Positions 35,271 to 43,323 of a stretch of DNA of 64,000 nucleotides are shown piece by piece. The stretch lies in contig QXCQ01000047.1 in NCBI GenBank assembly GCA_003576535.1, forward strand, positions 206 through 64,205. The letters run 5' to 3'. The stretch's first letter is position 1; each line of letters opens with the position of its first letter. This DNA comes from Nakamurella silvestris. GTDB lineage: Bacteria > Actinomycetota > Actinomycetes > Mycobacteriales > Nakamurellaceae. The translations under genes and the position numbers were made by a program. Below the pieces are notes generated by a model that was given only the letters and a program-made list of their open reading frames with translations, was not told the DNA's origin and ran no database searches.

Positions 35271-35330
35271 GGGGGGTGTCCACCACACATAGGAACGGGG
35301 GTGGCCAAAACACACCGGAAGGAATCGACC

Positions 35331-35672
35331 ATGACGACAGTGTTGGGTGCGTCGCGCCTGTCCGGGGCAGGTCTGCGTGATCTGCCCTCGGTGCATGACA
35401 CCGACCAGGTGGGGCCGCTGCGCCAGATCCGGATCGGGCACCTCGTGTACGGAGTGCAGCGACACCTCGACCCGCATCGGACTCCGGTCCGGTACGTCAC
35501 CGGCCCGGACGGGGTGGTGTGGATGGTCAACCGGCACGGGGACGTCTTCCGGGTGGTCGAGAAGGATCCGGGTGCCGCCCGTCGGAGCGGGACCATGTTG
35601 CACGCCGAAGAGGCCGACGACCCGGCCGCGATCGTCGAGGCGGCGATCACGGACGGCCTGGAACTCTGCTGA
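35331..35672 (+). CDS. Hypothetical protein (113 aa)
   Basis: The 113-residue product has no membrane segment and no motif I recognise. The middle part (RTPVRYVTGPDGVVWMVNRHGDVFRVVEKDP) reads as a run of short beta strands, and the C terminus is acidic. GGAAGGA lies eight bases before the ATG at 35331, which supports translation. It stands alone between a large palindrome and the next gene. Confidence 0.6.
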   Translation: MTTVLGASRLSGAGLRDLPSVHDTDQVGPLRQIRIGHLVYGVQRHLDPHRTPVRYVTGPDGVVWMVNRHGDVFRVVEKDPGAARRSGTMLHAEEADDPAAIVEAAITDGLELC

Positions 35673-35963
35673 GCCGCCCGTGGCGGTGCTGATGCGCGCA
35701 GCGGGGGGCGCATCGGCACCGCCCGGGTTCGGGTGTGCGGCCGAGGAGGAAGTGGACACACCGAGGAGCGGTGACGGCACGGTCCGTTACCAAAATGTGA
35801 TCGAGGACATGAGGGCTCAACCCGGGTGGGGGTGAGGCGTCTACTCAGGGACGACCAGCAGGACCGGCCGCCCACCTCCATACGAAACCACACACCGGCA
35901 ACCAGTCACATGCACAAGCAGACCCATGCAGATCCAGCAACTTGCACAAGGAATACGCACTCC

Positions 35964-37079
35964 ATGTCCCGCAGAAACACCTCCCACACCGCTCCATCGG
36001 CCACCTCGGACTCCCGTCCCCTCCTGCCGGAGACCACCTCGCTCGACAGCGACCAGGACCGTCCGGCCTTCGAACTCTCGCTCACCCAGATCGTGGCGAG
36101 TGCCGCCGCAGCGACGACCGCCGCCCTGCTCGGCTCCCGTCTGGGCGTGGCCGGCACGATCCTCGGGGCGGCTGTCGCCTCCCTGATCTCGGTGGTGGCC
36201 GGGGCCGTCTACAGCCATTCCATCAGGGCCGCCCGGCACCGGGTGAAACTCGCCCTGCACAACCAGGAACAACTCACCGGACCGCCGACGGCGGCCTTCA
36301 CACCGTCGTTCGCCGCGTTGGAGGAGACCATGCCGGTGACGGTGCCGGTCGGATCCGTCACCGGGCCCCTGGACGTCCCGGACCTGACCGCTGCTCCCTC
36401 GACCGGGACCGTCCGGGTGGTCACGCCGGCTCCCGCACCGCGCCGCAAGGGTCTGCGTGCGATGGCCCTCGGTGCCGTGGCCACCGTCGCGGTGTTCGCC
36501 GTCACCCTCGTCATGGTGACGGGGATCGAGACCGTCAAGGGCACGCCGCTGTCCGGCGGCAACTCCGGTGGCCTGTCCGTCCTGGGCGGAGCTCGGGGGC
36601 CGGTGGCCGACGCCGACGAGCCCACCGACACCAGCCCCGCCCCGCAGGTGGGCGAGACCATCGCGCCGACCGATCCGACCTCCCTCGCGCCGAGCACCTC
36701 CGATGCCCCGGTGCCCTCCTCCGATCCGGAGACCACCGGAGGCAGCCCGACCACGGAGGGCGACCCGACGACCACCACCGTCACCAGCACGGTGACCCAG
36801 GAACCGGTACCCACCGGGACGCCGACCACCGGCAGTACCGGTGCGACGACCGATCCCACTGCGCCGTCGACCACCGCACCGTCCACCACTGAACCTTCCA
36901 GCACCCCGACCACCGGGCCCACCGCGCCGACGAACGGGAGCACCGCACCCACGTCCTCGGGGTCCACCTCCACCGAACCGGAGTCCTCGAGCACCGGCAC
37001 CGCCGAGGGCACCGCGGGCACCGCCGCAGAAACCGGACAGGCCGGTGCCACGGCCGCCGGGTCGACCGCCGGGAACTGA
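35964..37079 (+). CDS. Membrane-anchored Ser/Thr/Pro-rich protein of unknown function
   Basis: The 371-residue protein begins with a polar segment, followed by a Gly/Ala-rich hydrophobic hairpin (about 30-65) and a second membrane helix (about 170-190, MALGAVATVAVFAVTLVMVTG). The C-terminal half is low-complexity Thr/Ser/Pro/Gly and presumably lies outside the cell as a stalk or glycosylated region. The fold is not recognised, though the layout recalls actinobacterial wall-spanning anchor proteins. The ATG at 35964 has AAGGAA about 10 bases upstream; a longer frame to 35826 is possible but codes poorly. Confidence 0.6.
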   Translation: MSRRNTSHTAPSATSDSRPLLPETTSLDSDQDRPAFELSLTQIVASAAAATTAALLGSRLGVAGTILGAAVASLISVVAGAVYSHSIRAARHRVKLALHNQEQLTGPPTAAFTPSFAALEETMPVTVPVGSVTGPLDVPDLTAAPSTGTVRVVTPAPAPRRKGLRAMALGAVATVAVFAVTLVMVTGIETVKGTPLSGGNSGGLSVLGGARGPVADADEPTDTSPAPQVGETIAPTDPTSLAPSTSDAPVPSSDPETTGGSPTTEGDPTTTTVTSTVTQEPVPTGTPTTGSTGATTDPTAPSTTAPSTTEPSSTPTTGPTAPTNGSTAPTSSGSTSTEPESSSTGTAEGTAGTAAETGQAGATAAGSTAGN

Positions 37080-37176
37080 GCGCCCGCGCAGGTGCGGTAC
37101 GGCGCGCCGAGCACGGGCGACGCGCGCGACACCCCGCTCGCTGCTGGACGGCGGGGCGCTGGCGTGGTCTGATGGA

Positions 37177-37208
37177 ACCTGGGAATCACATGCTTGTGAT
37201 TCCCAGGT
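37177..37208. repeat. Perfect 14-bp-stem palindrome upstream of DUF3263 gene
   Basis: ACCTGGGAATCACA and TGTGATTCCCAGGT enclose TGCT. The palindrome lies about 120 bases before the DUF3263 gene and 98 after the Thr-rich protein gene. It may be a terminator of the latter or an operator. Confidence 0.6.
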
Positions 37209-37330
37209 CAGTGCACACGAGTTCACCGGCACAGGGGTCGCGCCATCGGGTGTACGGCTCGGTGATGTGAGTGCTCCTGTGCTCGGAACGGCCCGCTGGA
37301 GCGAGCCCGGCTCGCTGCGGAAGGAATCAG

Positions 37331-37627
37331 ATGGAAAACGCAGCACCCCTCGACAAGGATGACGCGGACCCCACCTCGGGTCTGACCCGTGAAGAACGCG
37401 AGATCCTGGCCTTCGAACGCCAGTGGTGGCAGTTCCCCGGTACCAAGGAGAAGGCCATCCGTGAGATGTTCAGTCTCTCGCCGACCCGCTACTACCAGGT
37501 GCTCAATGCCTTGATCGACAACCCCGCCTCGCTCGCGGAGGACCCGCTCCTGGTCCGTCGGCTGCGCCGGTTGCGGGCGAGCCGGCAGAAGACCCGTTCG
37601 GCCCGACGGCTCGGTATCGACGTCTGA
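37331..37627 (+). CDS. DUF3263 domain-containing protein
   Basis: The 98-residue protein matches the actinobacterial DUF3263 family. Its central part (LAFERQWWQFPGTKEKAIREMFSLSPTRYYQVLNALIDNP) looks like a helix-turn-helix related to sigma factor region 4, followed by an Arg-rich tail. Family members are small DNA-binding proteins of unknown target. GGAAGGA precedes the ATG at 37331. A strong hairpin terminator stands 43 bases after the stop. Confidence 0.85.
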   Translation: MENAAPLDKDDADPTSGLTREEREILAFERQWWQFPGTKEKAIREMFSLSPTRYYQVLNALIDNPASLAEDPLLVRRLRRLRASRQKTRSARRLGIDV

Positions 37628-37669
37628 CCGATTGCCCTCCTGGGCAGCATCCCTACTTCGGCAGAACAT

Positions 37670-37708
37670 GAAGAGCGCCGCCACAACCTGGTTGTGGCGG
37701 CGCTCTTC
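37670..37708. terminator. 18-bp-stem hairpin terminator
   Basis: A perfect 18-bp stem (GAAGAGCGCCGCCACAAC against its complement) with a 3-base CTG loop follows the DUF3263 gene. Confidence 0.75.
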
Positions 37709-37726
37709 GTCGTTGCGGGCCCTTGT

Positions 37727-37792
37727 CATCCTCCAGGTGGGATATGCGCTGTTCCGAGGTCGGAAAGCTGCGCACATCCTGAGGAGGGATCC
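37727..37792. repeat. Dispersed palindrome, family B copy 2
   Basis: It shares GGTGGGATATGCGC and GCTGCGCA with the other B copies but has a more diverged stem. It lies between the convergent DUF3263 and pssA genes. Confidence 0.65.
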
Positions 37793-37832
37793 ATGGACAG
37801 AGCCCGCGGAGGGATCAAGAGAACAGAGACAG

Positions 37833-38777
37833 TCAGCGGGGCAGACGACGCCGGCCGGTGATCCGGGACCGTGACGTCCGGGCCGACGGCGGCAGAGCCG
37901 TGCCGTCAGGGGTGCGGCCGGCGACCCGGCGACGGCGCGGCATCCGCACCGTGAGCCGGACCCGGCGACCGGACCTGCGGATCGGTTGGTGTTCGGACTC
38001 CTCGTCCCCGTCCCCCTCCCACAGCTCCGGGTGCTTGGCCAGGTAGCGGTAGCGGAAGAACGCGTAGGGCAGGTGCAGGAAGTAGACCGTCAGCCCGACG
38101 AGGGCGGTGATCCGCGGCTGGAAGAACAGGGCGGCCACCCCGAGCACGGTGATGATCAGCATCGGCACGATGAACTTGGTGGAGATCCGCACCGACTTCA
38201 GTGCGATGGTCGGCAGCTGCGAGACCATCAGGATCCCGACGAACAGGGTCCACAGTGACACCGGCCAGATCTGCGACCACCAACCGGAGCCGAACTGCTC
38301 GGTGACCAGGATCGGCACCATGACCAGCAGGGCACCGGGAGGGGAGGGGATGCCGGTGAAGAAACCCTTGGCGAAGGGCTTCGGCGTGTCGTCCTCCAGC
38401 AGGGAGTTGAACCTGGCCAGTCGCAGAGCCGTGCAGACCGCGTAGGTCAGACACACCGCCCAGCCGAACCACGCCGTCTGGGTGTCGTACTCGTCGAGTT
38501 TCCACAGGTAGAGCATGATCGCCGGGCAGATGCCGAAGGAGGACAGATCCGCCAGGGAATCCAGCTCCGCACCGATCCGGCTGGTCGAGTTGAGCAGCCG
38601 GGCCGCCGGTCCGTCCAGGGAATCCAGGACGGCCGCCGCGCCGATGGCGATCATCGCCGCCATCCAACGGCCCTGGGTCGCGAACACGACGCTGGTCAGG
38701 CCCGTGGAGAGCGCGAGAACGGTGATGGCGTTCGGCAGGAACCGAACGCCGGGGACGCTACTCACCGGTGGCTGCAC
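37833..38777 (-). CDS. pssA: CDP-diacylglycerol-serine O-phosphatidyltransferase
   Basis: The 314-residue membrane enzyme makes phosphatidylserine from CDP-diacylglycerol and serine. The CDP-alcohol phosphotransferase motif is complete: [26 protein letters not shown]. About eight helices follow, ending in a basic, Arg-rich cytoplasmic tail of some 60 residues. The gene overlaps the end of psd, whose product decarboxylates phosphatidylserine, so the two form a coupled phosphatidylethanolamine unit. Both possible starts are GTG (38777 and 38765) and neither has a good ribosome-binding site, as expected for coupling. Confidence 0.9.
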   Translation of the reverse strand: MQPPVSSVPGVRFLPNAITVLALSTGLTSVVFATQGRWMAAMIAIGAAAVLDSLDGPAARLLNSTSRIGAELDSLADLSSFGICPAIMLYLWKLDEYDTQTAWFGWAVCLTYAVCTALRLARFNSLLEDDTPKPFAKGFFTGIPSPPGALLVMVPILVTEQFGSGWWSQIWPVSLWTLFVGILMVSQLPTIALKSVRISTKFIVPMLIITVLGVAALFFQPRITALVGLTVYFLHLPYAFFRYRYLAKHPELWEGDGDEESEHQPIRRSGRRVRLTVRMPRRRRVAGRTPDGTALPPSARTSRSRITGRRRLPR

Positions 38778-39525
38778 CGCTGACGCCCAGATGCGCGAGC
38801 ACGGTTTCGCCGCCGATCGTCCGCTGTCCGACCTGGACGTCCGGCACGGTTCCCACCGGGAGGTAGGTGTCGACCCGTGAGCCGAACCGGATCAGGCCGT
38901 AGGTGAATCCGGCCGTCACCGGGTCCCCGGTCTTCACCTCGCACACGATGCGCCGGGCGAGCAGTCCGGCGATCTGGGTCACCACGATCTCGTGGCCGGC
39001 CAGGGTGGGCTCGGTCGAGGCGGTGCGGATCACCAGGGAGTTGCGTTCGTTGTCCTCGGAGGCCTTGTCCAGGTCTGCGGAGAGGAACTTGCCGGGGTGG
39101 TAGGCCACGGCGGTGACGACGCCCGGCACCGGGATCCGCTGGACGTGGACGTCCAGGACCGACAGGAAGATCGAGACCCGGGGCCGTGGGACGTCGCCGA
39201 GGCCGAGTTCGGCCGGCGGGACGGCATCCTCGATCAGCGAGACCAGGCCGTCGGCGGGTGCGACGACGAGGCCCGGCCGGACCGGGGTGACCCGGGCGGG
39301 AGAGCGGAAGAACAGTGCGCAGGCCGCGGTGGCCAGCCCCCCGAAGCGGGTGAAACCACTGCTCAGGCGGCGCAGGCCCACCCGGCGGAGGAGGAACCGG
39401 CCGGCCAGGGTGGCACCGGCCACGCCGAAGACGATCGGGCGTCCGCCTCGGTGCATCGGCGGTACCGCCTCGCGGATGAGGGTCAGGGTATGAGCAAGGG
39501 TGCTGGGTGCTTGGTCGTCGGCCAT
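38758..39525 (-). CDS. psd: Phosphatidylserine decarboxylase proenzyme
   Basis: The 255-residue proenzyme cleaves itself to make a pyruvoyl group and converts phosphatidylserine to phosphatidylethanolamine. The cleavage site is RFGSRVD near the C terminus. [13 protein letters not shown] and AYHPGKF are the family substrate-region motifs, and a short hydrophobic segment near residues 30-65 anchors it to the membrane. The size fits the short PSD-A type. It is the first gene of the psd-pssA pair, as in mycobacteria. Confidence 0.9.
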   Translation of the reverse strand: MADDQAPSTLAHTLTLIREAVPPMHRGGRPIVFGVAGATLAGRFLLRRVGLRRLSSGFTRFGGLATAACALFFRSPARVTPVRPGLVVAPADGLVSLIEDAVPPAELGLGDVPRPRVSIFLSVLDVHVQRIPVPGVVTAVAYHPGKFLSADLDKASEDNERNSLVIRTASTEPTLAGHEIVVTQIAGLLARRIVCEVKTGDPVTAGFTYGLIRFGSRVDTYLPVGTVPDVQVGQRTIGGETVLAHLGVSGAATGE

Positions 39526-39683
39526 GGAGGTCCGGCGGTCCTTCCGGTCGTGGAACTGGTTACCTCACGGTATCCGAGAGCGGGACCGATCAGGAGTGTT
39601 CCCGGGCCGAACCCGCCCGTGGAGGTGAGAATCCTCCCTCGAAGGAGGTGACCCCACTCCCTCGATACACCCGGCCGGGTGGT

Positions 39684-40463
39684 TCATCCACCCAGTGCCA
39701 CCCGCCAGACCTGCGGCTGGACGGAGAGGAGGCCGTGGGTCACCGACAGATCCTCTTCGGTGGCCTGCCGCAGGTACTCGGCAGAGGTGCCTGCCGGAAT
39801 TCTGAGCACCGTCATCCCGGTGGTCCCGGTCGGTGCCTGGCCGACGGGGGCGGTGGGGCCGGCGGCCAGCAGGACGCCCTGCTGGTCCAGTCGCTCGAGG
39901 AAGGCCGGGTGGTGCCGGAAATCGGGGTGGGCCGGGAGCGTGCCGTCGGCCGGGGCGTTCGGGCCGGGGCCGTGTAGCAGGATCAGGTACTCCACCTCGT
40001 CGGGCCGGCTCGCGCCGTAGCCGGCGAGCACCTGCTGCCAGCCGGAGCCGTACTCCGTGTGGACCTCGGCGGCTCCCGGGCGGTTCTGCCAGCCGCGGTG
40101 GATCAGGGTCACCAGTGTGTGGGGCACGGCCGAGCCGCCGACCGCGACCGGTTCGAAGATGACCTCGACCTCGGTCGCCAGAGCCGGGTCCCCGCCCGGG
40201 TGCCAGGTGGTGACGAGCCGGCTGCCCGGTTCCCAGCTCAGGACGGTGCCCCAGGTGCTGCGTCGGCCGTCGGGGGCGGTTTCGACGATCTCCCCGTCGG
40301 TGAAGGCCACGGTGGCGGTTTCGCCGAAAACACTGTGGCTGGCGACCGGCCACCATCGGTTGATGTGGGCGGTCCACAGCTGGAAGGCCGTGGTCGGCGG
40401 TGCGGCGACGACGATCTGCCGGCGGATGGGTGGCAGGGCTGGGGTGGGGTCTTCGGCGGTCAT
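39684..40463 (-). CDS. AHSA1/SRPBCC - YCII fusion protein
   Basis: This 259-residue protein joins an N-terminal AHSA1-type SRPBCC domain (about 12-150; IVVAAPPTTAFQLWTAHINRWWPV to HRGWQNR and GSGWQQVLAGY) to a C-terminal YCII-like domain (about 160-259; YLILLHGPGP and HHPAFLERLDQQGVLLAAGP). SRPBCC proteins bind hydrophobic ligands, while YCII domains are small ferredoxin-like folds. The combined activity is unknown. GGAAGGAC lies upstream of the ATG at 40463. The ATG overlaps the stop of the ArsR gene, so the two are co-translated, a common ArsR-SRPBCC arrangement. Confidence 0.8.
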   Translation of the reverse strand: MTAEDPTPALPPIRRQIVVAAPPTTAFQLWTAHINRWWPVASHSVFGETATVAFTDGEIVETAPDGRRSTWGTVLSWEPGSRLVTTWHPGGDPALATEVEVIFEPVAVGGSAVPHTLVTLIHRGWQNRPGAAEVHTEYGSGWQQVLAGYGASRPDEVEYLILLHGPGPNAPADGTLPAHPDFRHHPAFLERLDQQGVLLAAGPTAPVGQAPTGTTGMTVLRIPAGTSAEYLRQATEEDLSVTHGLLSVQPQVWRVALGG

Positions 40464-40840
40464 GGTTGGTGTCCTTCCGCTGCCGACGGTGTGCCGCGTG
40501 GCACCCGGTCCGGTCGGGGAACGTCCGCCGCGCCCTCGCTGTTGACGAAGTCGGCGAAACGGGTGAGCGTGTCGTCCCAGGTCTCGACCAGCCACTGCTG
40601 CAACGGGACCAGGCCGGCGGGGGCGAGGGAGTACAGGTTCTTGGTGCCACTGCTCCGGTGCTCGACCAGACCCGCCCCCTGCAGCACCTTGAGATGTTTG
40701 GAGGCGGCGGGGCGGCCGACCGGCAGCTGGTCGGCGAGCCGACCCACGGGGAGAGGGCCGTGCCGCAGCTCGCGCAGGATCAACCGGCGCACCGGGTCTC
40801 CCAGGGCGTCGAACATCGCGTCGGACGATAGGTTGCTCAT
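40460..40840 (-). CDS. ArsR-family transcriptional regulator
   Basis: The 126-residue winged-helix regulator (about 8-90; FDALGDPVRRLILRELRHGPLPVGRLADQLPVGRPAASKHLKVLQGAGLVEH) lacks the Cys metal-binding motif of true ArsR, so it belongs to the non-metal subgroup that accompanies SRPBCC proteins. The palindrome GAGTAAC-G-GTTACTC abuts its start codon and is the likely operator. It is the first gene of a two-gene operon with the AHSA1-YCII protein. Confidence 0.87.
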   Translation of the reverse strand: MSNLSSDAMFDALGDPVRRLILRELRHGPLPVGRLADQLPVGRPAASKHLKVLQGAGLVEHRSSGTKNLYSLAPAGLVPLQQWLVETWDDTLTRFADFVNSEGAADVPRPDRVPRGTPSAAEGHQP

Positions 40841-40855
40841 GAGTAACGGTTACTC
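40841..40855. promoter_or_regulatory. ArsR operator candidate
   Basis: A perfect palindrome with 7-base arms (GAGTAAC, G, GTTACTC) directly precedes the arsR start codon. On the minus strand it overlaps a -10-like TAGAGT, so a repressor bound here would block initiation. Confidence 0.6.
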
Positions 40856-40883
40856 TAGCGCAACCAATGGGGTCTGGCCAGGC

Positions 40884-41135
40884 TCAATCCGCGGCGGTCG
40901 GTGGGACTTCGGGCAGGTTCTCTCGGACGGCGGCCAGTGCCGCGGCCGGGGTCACCCCACGGGCGACGGCCTGACCGACGAGGTAGCAGGTCAACGGCCC
41001 GGCGACCCGGGCCACACCGTGGGCCACCTCCCGCGTCAGGTCCAGGAGTTCGTTGCGCAGATCCAGGGGGATTGACCCGGCCTGCAGGTTCAACGCGGCC
41101 TCGGTGTCGGCGATCCAGCTGTCCAGGGTGCTCAT
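40884..41135 (-). CDS. DUF6457 domain-containing protein
   Basis: The 83-residue protein is mostly helical (LDSWIADTEAALNLQ, LRNELLDLTREVAHGVARVAGPLTCYLVGQAVARG). It matches the small actinobacterial DUF6457 family, often encoded beside or fused to molybdenum cofactor genes; here moeA lies 60 bases upstream. A role in molybdopterin handling is inferred from context only. Confidence 0.75.
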   Translation of the reverse strand: MSTLDSWIADTEAALNLQAGSIPLDLRNELLDLTREVAHGVARVAGPLTCYLVGQAVARGVTPAAALAAVRENLPEVPPTAAD

Positions 41136-41195
41136 GGGGCGACTCTACGTCTGTGGCGACAGGAGATCCCCTGTCAGGGAACCGCAGCCTGCTGG

Positions 41196-42374
41196 TCAGT
41201 CGAGCACCCAGACCTCCACGAGTTCCCCGGACTCCAGCCGTGTGGTGGCCTCGGGCACCACGATGATGGCGTCCGCGCCGGCCAGCCAGGCCAGCAGATG
41301 GGACCCCGGACCGCCCCAGGGGGCCACGGTTCCGAGCTGGGTGTCGACCGTGCCGCGACGGAACTGCCGCTTGCCGGGTGGGGAGTCCAGCGCGGTGGCC
41401 AACGGCAGGCGCAGTGCGGGGCGGGTGATGTTCGGCAACCCCATCGCGGCCCGGACGGCCGGCCGCAGGAAAACCTCGAAGGAGACGTAGGAGCTGACCG
41501 GGTTGCCCGGGAGGGTGACGATCGGGATCTGCCCGACGTGACCGGCACCCTGCGGCATGCCGGGCTGCATGGCTACCTTGGCGAATTCCACCCCCTGTCC
41601 GGTCAGGGCGTCCTTGACGACCTCGTACGCGCCGGCGGACACACCGCCGGAGGTGATGATCAGGTCGGCGTCCACGGCGGCCAGCGCACTGTTGAACTCC
41701 GTGACGTCGTCGGTGACGAAATGGGCGACGGATGCGCTGCCGCCGGCCTCCTCGACGGCCGCGGCCAACATGGCCGAGTTCGATTCGTAGATCTGGCCGG
41801 GCTCCAGGTCCTGGCCGGGGGCGACGAGTTCGGTCCCGGTGGACAGGATCAGCACATGCAGCGGCCTGCGGACCCGCAGGGTCGCCCGTCCGAGGGCGGC
41901 GGCGACGCCGATCTGGGTGGCACCGACGACGGTTCCGGCCGGAAGCGCGACGGTGCCGACCGTGATGTCCTCACCTCTGGTGCGGATGTGGATCCCCGCC
42001 GGCGGGGCGTCACTGATGACGACCACATGCTCTCCGCCGTCGGTCTTCTCGACCTGGACGATGGTGTCCGCATTGTCCGGCAGTGGTGCCCCGGTCATGA
42101 TCCTCGCCGCAGTGCCCGGCGTCAGATCCGTGACATCCTTACGCCCGGCGGGAATGTCCTGGGAGACAGGCAGTTCGATCGGGAAACCTGTGAGATCGAC
42201 CGCCCGGACGGCATATCCGTCCATGGCGGAGTTCCGGAACGGCGGCAGGTCGAGCCCGGCTCGAAGGTCCTCGGCGAGGACCAGACCGACGGCCTCCCGC
42301 AGCGGCACCTCGATCACCGGGGTCGGCCGGAGCAGGGCGGAGACGATGCTGGCGTGTTCCTCGACGGTGCGCAT
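41196..42374 (-). CDS. moeA: Molybdopterin molybdotransferase
   Basis: The 392-residue enzyme inserts molybdate into adenylated molybdopterin. MoeA features are [36 protein letters not shown], the catalytic-domain [25 protein letters not shown] and [17 protein letters not shown], followed by the C-terminal beta-barrel domain. The ATG at 42374 starts the usual domain; the frame is open further upstream into the palindromic repeat, which is not coding. The order psd-pssA-moeA-groEL recalls the mycobacterial locus. DUF6457 is downstream. Confidence 0.92.
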   Translation of the reverse strand: MRTVEEHASIVSALLRPTPVIEVPLREAVGLVLAEDLRAGLDLPPFRNSAMDGYAVRAVDLTGFPIELPVSQDIPAGRKDVTDLTPGTAARIMTGAPLPDNADTIVQVEKTDGGEHVVVISDAPPAGIHIRTRGEDITVGTVALPAGTVVGATQIGVAAALGRATLRVRRPLHVLILSTGTELVAPGQDLEPGQIYESNSAMLAAAVEEAGGSASVAHFVTDDVTEFNSALAAVDADLIITSGGVSAGAYEVVKDALTGQGVEFAKVAMQPGMPQGAGHVGQIPIVTLPGNPVSSYVSFEVFLRPAVRAAMGLPNITRPALRLPLATALDSPPGKRQFRRGTVDTQLGTVAPWGGPGSHLLAWLAGADAIIVVPEATTRLESGELVEVWVLD

Positions 42375-42423
42375 GGGTTCATCCTGCCGCAGGGCGTGTC
42401 GCCGCGCGGGTGGACCTCCCCGT

Positions 42424-42470
42424 CGAGTGGACCCCCACACCCCAGGATTTGGGGTGTGGGGGTCCACTCG
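42424..42470. repeat. Dispersed palindrome, family A copy 2
   Basis: A perfect 21-bp stem (42424-42444 with 42450-42470, starting CGAGTGGACC) around GGATT lies between divergent moeA and the bactofilin-like gene. It is the cleanest copy of family A. A run of A then G follows on the plus strand. Confidence 0.85.
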
Positions 42471-42603
42471 CGGGAAAAAAGGGGGGGCATCTGCGGGAGA
42501 TGGAGTCAACAGGAGCGCGTCGGCCGACGTTACGGAAGGTAGCCGCAACGTCGCGGTGGGGATCCGGGGTTGGGATCAGGACGTGAGGACGAGGTGGGGT
42601 TCG

Positions 42604-43119
42604 ATGCGTGACGGACATCCGGCAGCAGAGCTGGGGAGAGATCGGCAGGAGCAGGTGGGGGCGGTCGGGAGCGAGCACCGACCCCGGTCGTCATCCGGGG
42701 GGCCCTGGGGTCCGGGCTCCTCGCGCCGGGGCGATGCGCCCCTGTTCGAGGTGGCGGATCACACCGGACCACTGCTGACGGCGGGCACGACGATCGTCCA
42801 CGGCGTGGTCCGTGGCGATGTGGAGGTGCCGGAAGGGGCGTTGCTGGTGCTGGCTGCCACCGCCGGGGTGACCGGACGGGTGGAGATCGCCGGCCGCGCC
42901 GACATCCACGGCTGGGTGGACGGCAGTATCGGGGTCCGCGCCGGCGGTCGGTTGAACCTGCACGGCCAGGTGGTGGGGGACATCCATGTGCAGTCCCAGG
43001 CAGCGGCCCGCATCGGGGGCTCGGTTCGCGGGTGCATCCTCGGGCCGGGGCGCTCGGATGTGACCGTCACCCCGACCGCCGTCATCGCCGAACACCGGAC
43101 GGCCCGCTGGTACCGCTGA
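42604..43119 (+). CDS. Bactofilin-like polymer-forming protein
   Basis: The 171-residue protein has a disordered first third and then short repeating beta strands with regularly spaced small and hydrophobic residues (TTIVHGVVRGDVEVPEGALLVLAATAGVTGRVEIAGRADIHGWVDGSIGVRAGGRLNLHGQVVGDIHV), the pattern of a right-handed beta-helix such as bactofilin. Such proteins may polymerise into cytoskeletal filaments. The ATG at 42604 is chosen without a convincing ribosome-binding site; the frame is open upstream, so the N terminus is uncertain. Confidence 0.55.
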   Translation: MRDGHPAAELGRDRQEQVGAVGSEHRPRSSSGGPWGPGSSRRGDAPLFEVADHTGPLLTAGTTIVHGVVRGDVEVPEGALLVLAATAGVTGRVEIAGRADIHGWVDGSIGVRAGGRLNLHGQVVGDIHVQSQAAARIGGSVRGCILGPGRSDVTVTPTAVIAEHRTARWYR

Positions 43120-43323
43120 TATTTCTCGCTGTTTTCTTTCGGTGACGGAGCCACCGAAAGGAGGATTATCGGCCGGTGTCGGTTCTCCCGGTCTGTTGAA
43201 TGGTCGTAAAATGGACGACTGAGGGAATCGGGTTGTCGGTGGGGCCGTGTTCCCGGTGTTTCCCGGGCTCTCCCACTGTGTGATCCGTCGGGCGGGTTCG
43301 GGTCGAGACCTGTTGGGCAATCG

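Noticed and set aside
35109-35780. Minus-strand open frame spanning the large palindrome
   Set aside because: It overlaps the HNH gene and the 113-residue protein gene in antisense and reads through the palindrome, with no domain.
43136-43160. 9-bp-stem hairpin after the bactofilin-like gene as a terminator
   Set aside because: The hairpin (CTTTCGGTG against CACCGAAAG) is followed by GAGGA rather than T residues, so I could not support a terminator call.
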